Source: Clostridia bacterium
Lineage (GTDB): Bacteria; Bacillota; Clostridia; Oscillospirales; CAG-272
DNA length: 64,000 nt
Reading direction: 5' to 3'
Assembly: GCA_017501245.1 (NCBI GenBank)
Contig: JAFVXI010000035.1
Coordinates: 1-64,000 of the forward strand
The notes beneath the pieces are model-generated. The model saw nothing but the letters and a program-made list of their open reading frames with translations. It did no database searches and was not told the DNA's origin. This document shows positions 57,202 to 64,000 of this stretch, piece by piece. Positions within the stretch are counted from its first letter, which is position 1; every line of letters starts with the position of its first letter. The position numbers and the translations under genes were made by a program.

Positions 57202-58452
57202 ATGACTGAAAATTCTATGCGCCGTGCCGTGCTCGTGTCTATTGCCGAGTCCGGCTCATCGGTTGCCGATTGTGAAAAGAGCTTAAACGAGCTTGAGCGC
57301 CTCCTTGACACGGCAGGAGGCGTTGCCGCCGCACGCGTGATCCAGGTCAAGGAGAAGTTCGATCCGAGGACCTGCATCGGCTCGGGCAAGGTGCTTGAGA
57401 TAAAGGATATCTGCTCCCGCGAGGGTATAGACCTGATAATCTTCGACTTTGAGCTGACGCCCGCACAGATAAGAAATATTGAGGACGACATAGGGCTTGA
57501 GGTCGACGTCATCGACAGGAGTATGCTTATCCTCGATATATTTGCTAAGAACGCTACGAGCGGCGAGGGTAAGCTCCAGGTCCAGCTCGCTCAGCTCAGA
57601 TATTCCGCACCAAGGCTGATAGGCAAGGGAACCGAGCTTTCGAGGCAGGGCGGCGGAATAGGCTCAAGGGGTCCCGGTGAATCCAAGCTTGAAACCGACC
57701 GCAGACACGTGCGAGAAAAGATAGCGTCGCTTGAAAAGCGCCTTGAGGAGCTCGAGCAAAACAGGCTGGTCATGCGAGCGCAAAGAGATAGGAGCGGTAT
57801 GTGCAAGGTTGCCCTCGTCGGTTATACCAACGCAGGCAAGTCCTCGCTCTTAAACAGGCTCACCGATGCGGGGGTTCTCGCTGAAAATAAGCTCTTTGCG
57901 ACCCTCGATCCAACGACGAGAAAGCTTACGCTCCCCGGCGGTGATACTGCACTGCTTACCGACACGGTCGGCTTTATCAACAAGCTGCCGCACCATCTGG
58001 TCAAGGCGTTCAGATCCACTCTCGACGAGGTAAGCTATGCTGACGTTCTCGTTATTGTTTGCGATGCGGGGGATCCCGAGGTCGAGGAGCAGCTTGCCGT
58101 GACTCAGGGCGTTATCGCCGATCTCGGAGGAGCGGACAAGCCCACGCTTATCGCATATAACAAATGCGACACGGCAGATAATCTTCTCGGCGTCTCTAAG
58201 GAAGGTGCGGTGAGGATCTCCGCTCTCACGGGTGAGGGGATCGACGAGCTGCTTCTTAAGATCGACGAGCTGGTCCATCTGACGAGCAGGAGGCTCGACC
58301 TTTTAATTCCTTATACCGAGCAGAATATCGTCAGCAGCCTTTACAATTCCTACACCGTAAACGAGGTGGAATACAGGGAGGACGGTATATACGTCAACGC
58401 AACTCTTGACGGCAGAGGCCTCGGCTTATATTCAAAATATATCATTGAGTGA
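57202..58452 (+). CDS. hflX: GTPase HflX
   Basis: 416 residues from the ATG at 57202, behind TTGGGGGT. The N-terminal HflX domain (ERLLDTAGGVAAARVIQVKE, then PRTCIGSGKVLEIKDI, LTPAQIRNIED) leads to RQGGGIGSRGPGESKLETDR, the family signature. The G domain has GYTNAGKSSLLNRL (G1), then TLDPTTRK (G2), TDTVGFI (G3), NKCD (G4). HflX splits or rescues stalled ribosomes under heat or antibiotic stress. The ATP/GTP domain and the ribosome-binding linker are complete. Confidence 0.96.
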   Translation: MTENSMRRAVLVSIAESGSSVADCEKSLNELERLLDTAGGVAAARVIQVKEKFDPRTCIGSGKVLEIKDICSREGIDLIIFDFELTPAQIRNIEDDIGLEVDVIDRSMLILDIFAKNATSGEGKLQVQLAQLRYSAPRLIGKGTELSRQGGGIGSRGPGESKLETDRRHVREKIASLEKRLEELEQNRLVMRAQRDRSGMCKVALVGYTNAGKSSLLNRLTDAGVLAENKLFATLDPTTRKLTLPGGDTALLTDTVGFINKLPHHLVKAFRSTLDEVSYADVLVIVCDAGDPEVEEQLAVTQGVIADLGGADKPTLIAYNKCDTADNLLGVSKEGAVRISALTGEGIDELLLKIDELVHLTSRRLDLLIPYTEQNIVSSLYNSYTVNEVEYREDGIYVNATLDGRGLGLYSKYIIE

Positions 58453-58458
58453 GGACAA

Positions 58459-59076
58459 ATGGATAGCTATATCACGGTGAGAAGGGCGGCAAGCTTTGAA
58501 TACGAGGACAGAAAGTCAAGGTTTATAGCCAGATGCACGCCCGTTGAATCCGAGGCTGAGGCGCTCTCGTTTATCGACTCTGTGCGCCGAGCCTTTCCCG
58601 ACGCAACGCACCACGTCTATGCGTATTCGATCAAGGAAAACTCAATAACACGCTTTACCGATGACAGAGAGCCGCAGGGAACTGCGGGAATGCCCGTGCT
58701 TGACATCATCAGGAAGAACAACTGCACGAACGTTGCCATCGTCGTGGTAAGGTATTTCGGCGGCACGCTTCTCGGCACCGGTGGCCTCGTGCGTGCATAT
58801 TCGGGTGCAGCGCTCGGCGCTCTTAAAGCCGCAGAGCTTATCACCTACGACTTATATGCAATTTATTCACTCGAATGCTCATATTCCGACTACCAGAAGC
58901 TCGGCACGATCTTTGAGTCCACGGGCTTCCGCCAGGAGGATACGGAATACTACGAATCGATAAGGATCGGGGGCTCGATCCGTGCGTCGGATGCGGAGGA
59001 TTTCGAGGATAAGCTCGTTCAGGCGACGGGCGGAAGGATAAAGATCAAAAAAATCGACGAAAAATTTGATTTTTAA
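58459..59076 (+). CDS. YigZ/IMPACT family protein
   Basis: 205 residues. The N-terminal domain shows SYITVRRAASFEYEDRKSRF, then DATHHVYAYSIKE (the H-H-xxA pattern), DDREPQGTAGMPVLDII and VRYFGGTLLGTGGLVRAYSGA, the strongly conserved UPF0029/IMPACT signature. A smaller C-terminal ferredoxin-like domain follows. Its molecular role in bacteria is unknown; relatives modulate translation factors. It starts 6 bases after hflX and is probably co-transcribed. Confidence 0.92.
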   Translation: MDSYITVRRAASFEYEDRKSRFIARCTPVESEAEALSFIDSVRRAFPDATHHVYAYSIKENSITRFTDDREPQGTAGMPVLDIIRKNNCTNVAIVVVRYFGGTLLGTGGLVRAYSGAALGALKAAELITYDLYAIYSLECSYSDYQKLGTIFESTGFRQEDTEYYESIRIGGSIRASDAEDFEDKLVQATGGRIKIKKIDEKFDF

Positions 59077-59098
59077 GAGTGTTTTATAAAAAACGCTC
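59077..59098 (+). other. Hairpin between yigZ and dnaG
   Basis: GAGTGTTTT (59077-59085) pairs with AAAACGCTC (59090-59098), one U-G, loop ATAA. It lacks a downstream T run, so a processing or stability element is more likely than a terminator. Confidence 0.4.
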
Positions 59099-59127
59099 GT
59101 ATATTAAAAACGACAGGAGGTGAGGAA

Positions 59128-60900
59128 ATGATCAGCAGAGAAACGATCGAAGAGATCCTGATGAGGACGGATATTCAGTCGCTTGTAGGACAATACGTCA
59201 CGCTTAAGCGTGCAGGCTCTAATCTTCGTGGCTTATGCCCGTTCCATAGCGAGAAGTCGCCGTCGTTTACGGTATACCCCGCTGACAACAGCTTTTATTG
59301 CTTCGGATGCGGCGTTGGCGGAGACCAGATCAGCTTCGCTATGCGTATGGAGCATCTCGACTATCCCGACGCTATCGAATTCCTCGCCAAAAGAGCGGGA
59401 ATAACCATCGTCGAGACCGATAATAAGAGATATTCGAACGAGCCGAAATACGACAAGGCGAGATTCTATCAGATGAACGTCGATGCCGCAAGGTTCTTTA
59501 ATAATTATCTTTTCTCGAGCGATCCCGAGGCACGTGCGGCTCTTAGCTACTTTACCGAAAAAAGGCAGCTCACGATCGCAACGATAAAGCATTTTGGGCT
59601 CGGCTTTGCACCGAACAGCTTTGACACCTTCACGAGGCATATGCTCGCAAAGGGATATACGAGAGATGAGCTCGTGGCGGCATACCTTTGCCGCAAGCAT
59701 GATGAAAAGGGTCACGTTTACGACGCCTTTCGTAATAGGGTGATGTTTCCCGTTATTGACGTTGCCGGAAACGTCATAGCATTTGGCGGAAGAGTTATGG
59801 ACGACTCAAAGCCCAAATATCTCAACTCGTCGGATACACCGGTATTCAAGAAGTCGAGAAACCTATTTGCGCTCAACTTCGCTAAGCAGACCTGCCAGGA
59901 CGAGATCGTTCTTTGCGAGGGCTATATGGACGTTATTGCCATGCACGCAGCGGGGATCACAAACTCCGTCGCAACGCTCGGAACGGCTATAACCTCAGAG
60001 CAGGCAAGAGTGCTTTCAAGATATACGAAAAGGGTCATTATCTCCTACGACGCCGACGAGGCGGGCAGGAAGGCGGCGCAGAGGGCGCTCGGGCTTCTTG
60101 AGGAGGTCGGGCTTGAGGTCAGCGTGCTTTCGGTGCCGGGAGCCAAGGACCCCGACGAGTATATAAAAACCTTTGGAGTTGAAAAGTTTAAGGAGGTCAT
60201 CTCGGGTGCTAAGAGCAAGTTTGACTACAAGCTCGACGGCGTTCTCGGTAGGTATGACATCAGCCTTCCACAGGATCGTATCGATGCTCTTGGAGAGGTT
60301 GAAAAGATGATTTCGCAGGTTTATTCTGCGGCAGAAAGAGATGTATATATCAGAGAAGTGGCTGCAAAGTTCTCGGTCGACTTCTCGAGTATACGCTCGG
60401 ACGTTGATAGGATCAGGGAGAAAAACGCACAGAAATACAAGCGTGACGAGTCGAAGCGCGTGAAGGAAAGCACGGTCGGCTATTTCGACACGGTCAATCC
60501 CGATTACATAAAGGCGCCGGCAGTAGCAAAGAACGAGGAGAACGTCCTCGGCTTGCTCCTTCTTTATCCCGATCACAGAAAGCGGGTGTTTACCGAGGGG
60601 CTTCTTGACGCCGATTGCTTCGTCACCGGGCTTAACAAGAGGGTGTTTGAGTTTCTCGCCTCGGCTTTTGCCTCGGGCGACGATCATCTCGTTTCGATCA
60701 ACGAGGTGTTTACGCAGGACGAGGTCGGCCGTATTATGAAGATGAAGACGGCGAGGCTCGAGCTATCTAACGATGCGGATTCGCTCATGGTTTCAATATC
60801 CAGTCTTAAGAGGTCGGTTGAAAATCATTCCTCGGGGCAAACTAAAACTATGGACGAGCTTGCGCGTATTATTCAAAGAAAACAACAGGAAAATAAATAA
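59128..60900 (+). CDS. dnaG: DNA primase DnaG
   Basis: 590 residues. The N-terminal CHC2 zinc-binding domain has Cys37, His40, Cys58 and Cys61 (LCPFHSEKSPSFTVYPADNS, then YCFGCGVGGD). The Toprim core carries VLCEGYMDVIAMHAAGI and VIISYDADEAGRKAAQRAL. The C-terminal helicase-binding domain (after about 440) is divergent. It primes Okazaki fragments on the lagging strand with DnaB/DnaC. ATG 59128 follows AGGAGGTGAGG. The dnaG-rpoD pair, 12 bases apart, is the macromolecular-synthesis operon. Confidence 0.96.
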   Translation: MISRETIEEILMRTDIQSLVGQYVTLKRAGSNLRGLCPFHSEKSPSFTVYPADNSFYCFGCGVGGDQISFAMRMEHLDYPDAIEFLAKRAGITIVETDNKRYSNEPKYDKARFYQMNVDAARFFNNYLFSSDPEARAALSYFTEKRQLTIATIKHFGLGFAPNSFDTFTRHMLAKGYTRDELVAAYLCRKHDEKGHVYDAFRNRVMFPVIDVAGNVIAFGGRVMDDSKPKYLNSSDTPVFKKSRNLFALNFAKQTCQDEIVLCEGYMDVIAMHAAGITNSVATLGTAITSEQARVLSRYTKRVIISYDADEAGRKAAQRALGLLEEVGLEVSVLSVPGAKDPDEYIKTFGVEKFKEVISGAKSKFDYKLDGVLGRYDISLPQDRIDALGEVEKMISQVYSAAERDVYIREVAAKFSVDFSSIRSDVDRIREKNAQKYKRDESKRVKESTVGYFDTVNPDYIKAPAVAKNEENVLGLLLLYPDHRKRVFTEGLLDADCFVTGLNKRVFEFLASAFASGDDHLVSINEVFTQDEVGRIMKMKTARLELSNDADSLMVSISSLKRSVENHSSGQTKTMDELARIIQRKQQENK

Positions 60901-60912
60901 CGGAGGCAGATT

Positions 60913-61979
60913 ATGAGCAGAGAAAAAATAAACGTCGAGGTATATATCGACAATAATACCGAGGGCGGAATTGGTGGCTCGGATCTTATGAAGGCGCTTG
61001 AGGATATCGAGTATGATATCACTACGGCGGATATTGAGGACGCATCTCCCGACGAGCTGGAGAGCGACGAATTCAAGGAGATCGAGCAGGACGTAAAGGC
61101 ACACGAGTCTGCCGAGAATATGGACAAGTATTTCTCGCAAGAGGGTCTTGCCATTGACGATCCCGTAAGAATGTACCTTAAGGAGATAGGAAAGATCCCG
61201 CTTCTTTCGGCTGAGCGTGAGATGTATCTCGCCGAGCAGATCACCTTGGGTGATAAAAACGCAAAGGACGAGCTCATCGAAGCTAACCTCAGGCTCGTCG
61301 TCAGCATTGCAAAGCGCCACGTCGGAAAGGGAATGTATTTCCTCGACCTTATCCAGGAGGGAAATCTCGGTCTTATCAAGGCTGTTGAAAAGTTCGATTA
61401 CAGTAAGGGCTATAAGTTCTCGACGTATGCGACCTGGTGGATCAGACAGGCTATCACCAGAGCTATCGCGGACCAGGCGAGAACCATCAGAATTCCCGTT
61501 CATATGGTCGAGACGATTCATAAGGTCTCCCGCACGATGCGTCAGCTCCTTCAGGAGCTCGGCAGAGAGCCCACCACCGACGAGATCGCAGAACGTCTCG
61601 GCATGACGTCGGATAAGGTCAGAGAGATCATGAAGATAGCTCAGGACCCCGTTTCGCTTGAGACTCCCATCGGCGAGGAGGAGGACAGCCATCTTGGGGA
61701 TTTCGTTGAGGATAACGATTCTCCCGCCCCCTCCGAGAGCGCATCAAACTCTCTGCTTCGCGAGCAGCTCAGAAACATCCTCCATACCCTCACCCGAGAG
61801 AGGAGCAGGTCATCAAGCTCCGCTTCGGACTTGACGATGGCAGACCCCGCACGCTTGAGGAGGTTGGACGTCAGTTCAAGATCACCCGTGAGCGTATCAG
61901 GCAGATCGAGGCTAAGGCGCTCAGAAAGCTCCGCCACCCCTCGAGATCCAAGGCTCTCAAGGATTACCTCGCAAACTAA
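60913..61979 (+). CDS. rpoD: Housekeeping sigma factor RpoD (SigA), frameshifted in this sequence
   Basis: Residues 1-294 are a normal sigma-70: acidic N-terminus, region 1.2 ([20 protein letters not shown]), region 2 ([51 protein letters not shown]), region 3 ([17 protein letters not shown]). At 61793-61795 the run is CCC where CCCC would give LTPREEQV. In the +1 frame the text then continues as normal region 4 ([35 protein letters not shown]) and ends at TAA 61977-61979, giving 355 residues. As read, the frame instead runs to 62049 with a nonsense Ser/Arg tail. The protein is essential, so a read error is likely. Confidence 0.93.
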
Positions 61980-62064
61980 AGAGCGAGTTGCACAAGGATC
62001 GTTTTGTTCGTTTGTGCATCTTGAACTAACAGGCGCCGGGATTTGTTAACAATTGAAAATAAGG

Positions 62065-62093
62065 TTGACTTTTCCTAAAATATATTGTAGAAT
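62065..62093 (+). promoter_or_regulatory. Promoter of the lipoprotein gene
   Basis: TTGACT (62065-62070), 17-bp spacer, TAGAAT (62088-62093). Confidence 0.75.
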
Positions 62094-62128
62094 ATTTTAA
62101 GTAAAACTTTTTGGAGGACGTGTCCGTC

Positions 62129-63277
62129 ATGAGAAAAATTTTAAGTCTTCTCCTTCTTGTTGCGATGTGCTGTATCCTCATGGTCAGCTGTGCCGATGCC
62201 ATAATCGGTGCAGATCTCCCCGGATACCTTGAGAAGAATCCGCCCAAGGTGAGAGAGTCTGTTACTCTTGACTTTTACATAGTTACGGATGAGGCTACTA
62301 CTGCGGCGGCTATCACCACCGTAGTCAGAGAGATCAACACCTATCTCAATGCGCAGTTCAAGACTACGCTTGATATCCATTTCATCACCCCCGATACCTA
62401 CGTCTCCGAGACTATGAGCGCAGTTTCCGCTGAGGGTGATGACCGTGCGGACATCGTTCACGTCGCAGGCAAGGGTATGTTTGATCAGCTTTATGCCGCT
62501 GATGCTCTCGTTCCTCTTAACACCTATTTCCTTACCAAGGAATTTGGTAGGCTTAACAGCTCGGATATGATCAGCAAGGCTCTTATCGAGGCAGCCTCCG
62601 TTGCGGAGGGTGAGGGCGGCAGCATCAAGTATGTCGTTCCGAACAACCGTATAGTCGGCAGCTACGACTATATTATGATCAATCGCGAGATGGCTCATTT
62701 CCTTAACTTCTCCACCGTGGGCGATGGAAACAAGGTTTCGCTTATGACCTCCGTAGATGCTCCCGAGTATCTTGAGCTTGTCGATGCAGTAAGTGCAAAC
62801 GAGCAGAAGCTCATCGACAACGGCTTTGATCCCGCTGACTGCATCAAGCTTGTAAACGGTGCAAGCTATCTTGCAAGAGAAGAGTATGTCGCTAACGGCT
62901 ACGTTTGTAATGTCGCATCCTCTCCCGTAGTTACCGCCGAGGAGGCACACGAAAGCTCCTTCGCTATCATAGCTCAGGAGGGCGAGAAGAGCGCCGTTGA
63001 GGCTCATTACACGAGATGCATGGAGATCATCTACGCTCTCAATACCGACGAGTATCTTCGCAACCTTGTTCAGTACGGCGTTAAGAACACTCATTACACC
63101 CTCGACGATAACAACGTCGTTACCCTGATCGAAACCGACGACAAGTATGTTATGTATCTTGAGTCTACCGGCAATATCTTCACCGCATATTATAACACCG
63201 TAGACGGTGCTAACGAGTGGACCGAGGTTCTTGCCGAGGCAGGAAAGATCCAGAACAAGGAGGCTGTCAGCGAGTGA
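62129..63277 (+). CDS. Extracellular solute-binding-like lipoprotein
   Basis: 382 residues from the ATG at 62129, behind GGAGG (11 bases). The signal peptide is lipoprotein type: RKI, a hydrophobic core, and lipobox MVSC (Cys at about 21). The mature part has SBP-like features (VTLDFYIVTDEATTAAAITT, then a DIVHVAGKGMFDQLYAADALVPL-type stretch and a FNN-less hinge region), close to family 1 extracellular binding proteins. It may bind a sugar or polymer outside the membrane. No permease genes follow; the next gene is Wzz-like, so a link to polysaccharide export is inferred. Codon use is ordinary. A terminator lies after it. Confidence 0.75.
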   Translation: MRKILSLLLLVAMCCILMVSCADAIIGADLPGYLEKNPPKVRESVTLDFYIVTDEATTAAAITTVVREINTYLNAQFKTTLDIHFITPDTYVSETMSAVSAEGDDRADIVHVAGKGMFDQLYAADALVPLNTYFLTKEFGRLNSSDMISKALIEAASVAEGEGGSIKYVVPNNRIVGSYDYIMINREMAHFLNFSTVGDGNKVSLMTSVDAPEYLELVDAVSANEQKLIDNGFDPADCIKLVNGASYLAREEYVANGYVCNVASSPVVTAEEAHESSFAIIAQEGEKSAVEAHYTRCMEIIYALNTDEYLRNLVQYGVKNTHYTLDDNNVVTLIETDDKYVMYLESTGNIFTAYYNTVDGANEWTEVLAEAGKIQNKEAVSE

Positions 63278-63310
63278 CGCTTGCTTTCGGCGTTTAAATA
63301 GTCTCAGAGA

Positions 63311-63341
63311 AATACGGGGGCACATCTCCCGTATTTTCTTT
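63311..63341 (+). terminator. Terminator-like hairpin after the lipoprotein gene
   Basis: AATACGGG (63311-63318) pairs with CCCGTATT (63328-63335), followed by TTCTTTC. The Wzz-like gene begins 48 bases later, with no clear promoter between, so partial readthrough is likely. Confidence 0.78.
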
Positions 63342-63388
63342 CAAATGGCTCATATTCCGAGTCATATAAGGATTTTTGCGAGGTTTAT

Positions 63389-64000
63389 ATGAAAAAGCGT
63401 AATGAAGAATTTGACGTCAAGGAGCTTGCGGGCGTTTTTATGCCTAAGCTCTGGATCATAGTGATCTGTGCGCTTCTTTGCGGAGCGTTGCTCGGCGGAT
63501 ATACTATGCTTGGCGTTGACGATACCTATACCTCTAAGGCGACCTTTATGGTATCGAGAGATAAGACTACGACGATCAACACGAGCGATATCGAGCTTTC
63601 CTATAAGATCATCGAAAATCTTGCGATCGTGGTAGATACTAACAATTTCTTAAGCGAGCTATCCGACGAGATCAGAAAAAAGACCTCTTATAACGCGGAC
63701 GGCGAGCCTCAGGATCCTTATATCCCCTCGGTCTCCGAGCTGGCTTCCTCTATCGCCATCAAGATGAACGGCGAGACGGTTGCCTTCTCTATCTACATAA
63801 CCACTGATAATCCCTATAAGTCGCATATCATCGCAGAGACGATGGCGGAGTATATGGATCCCGAAAACAACGTGCGTGATAACGTTGGCGAAGGCTCGGG
63901 ACTTATCGAGTCTCTTGACGAGATCGACATCAGAAAGTTCCTTCCTGCCGCCTATTCACGTATCAGTATCACTACTATCGAGTCGCCTCTTCGTGCGACG
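63389..64000 (+). CDS. Wzz/YveK-type polysaccharide chain-length protein, N-terminal part (runs off the window)
   Basis: 204 codons without a stop, continuing past the right edge. Start ATG 63389 (MKKRNEEFDVKELAGVFMPK) follows GCGAGG. A short cytosolic N-terminus leads to one membrane helix (LWIIVICALLCGALLGGYTM), then a periplasm-side-type domain starting YTSKATFMVSRDK, the usual Wzz start. Such proteins set chain length of exopolysaccharide or capsule, often with a tyrosine kinase (YwqD/CapB) partner. The adjacent lipoprotein suggests the first genes of an EPS locus. Confidence 0.85.
   Translation, partial: MKKRNEEFDVKELAGVFMPKLWIIVICALLCGALLGGYTMLGVDDTYTSKATFMVSRDKTTTINTSDIELSYKIIENLAIVVDTNNFLSELSDEIRKKTSYNADGEPQDPYIPSVSELASSIAIKMNGETVAFSIYITTDNPYKSHIIAETMAEYMDPENNVRDNVGEGSGLIESLDEIDIRKFLPAAYSRISITTIESPLRAT

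Noticed and set aside
61796..62049. Genuine new C-terminal domain of RpoD
   Set aside because: The Ser/Arg-rich tail is the out-of-frame reading of an intact region 4, which is complete in the neighbouring frame.
1..64000. tRNA or rRNA genes
   Set aside because: No T-loop (GGTTCGAATCC-like) or rRNA-like blocks were noticed in any intergenic stretch.

Overview
The window reads as a chromosome segment of an anaerobic, endospore-forming Bacillota of the class Clostridia (Oscillospirales/Christensenellales-like; I cannot place it more precisely). Reasons: a SpoIIGA-SigE pair, a SpoVD/FtsI-type penicillin-binding protein with PASTA domains, WhiA, RecD2, a DUF951 protein, a PPi-dependent phosphofructokinase, ClpE-like and Mrp proteins, and the MEP isoprenoid pathway. 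Coding DNA is fairly GC-rich while intergenic DNA is AT-rich, so sigma-A promoters (TTGxxx-N17-TATAAT) and rho-independent terminators stand out.

Layout. 1-904: end of an AraC-type regulator, a decayed short-chain dehydrogenase fragment and empty AT-rich DNA. 905-2219 (minus): rpsF-ssb-rpsR with a structured leader. 2302-5120 (plus): ispE, an EamA transporter and an MBL-fold hydrolase. 5121-6035: an AT-rich foreign-looking island with one GNAT gene and an array of small hairpins. 6036-13449 (plus): a strong promoter drives TerB-domain protein, BrxD-like ATPase and Lhr/BrxHI-like helicase (a candidate defence or DNA-processing module), then a methyltransferase and hslO. 13450-20930 (plus): 57-bp tandem repeats, a divergent SOD-fold protein, PPi-PFK, metK behind a SAM-I riboswitch, recD2, an MreB-like gene and a coupled 39-residue membrane protein. 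20931-21713: repeats and unexplained non-coding DNA. 21714-33806 (minus): the cell wall and division (dcw) cluster mraZ-rsmH-orf-pbp-murE-murF-mraY-ftsW-murG, then ftsZ with its own promoter. 33900-36445 (plus): a hypothetical gene, ispD, ispF, rpe. 36547-38997 (minus): 4-TM protein, DUF951, ruvA, ruvB. 39081-51137 (plus): nusB, a TsaD paralogue, xseAB, tlyA, nadK, argR, recN, murB, whiA, dnaE. 51144-64000 (plus): cvpA, clpE-like, mrp, spoIIGA-sigE, rpmE, hflX, yigZ, dnaG-rpoD (rpoD carries a 1-nt frameshift), then a lipoprotein and the start of a Wzz-like gene that probably open an exopolysaccharide locus.

Together the genes cover peptidoglycan precursor synthesis and septation, DNA replication and repair (DnaE, DnaG, RecN, RecD2, RuvAB, XseAB, SSB), the MEP pathway (IspD, IspF, IspE), and sporulation onset (SpoIIGA/SigE). 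The least conventional content is the TerB/BrxD/Lhr operon, the SOD-like protein that has lost its catalytic gate, the hairpin-repeat island beside the GNAT gene, putative MraZ operators shared by divergent promoters, a terminator-like hairpin just before the PBP gene, and the rpoD frameshift.
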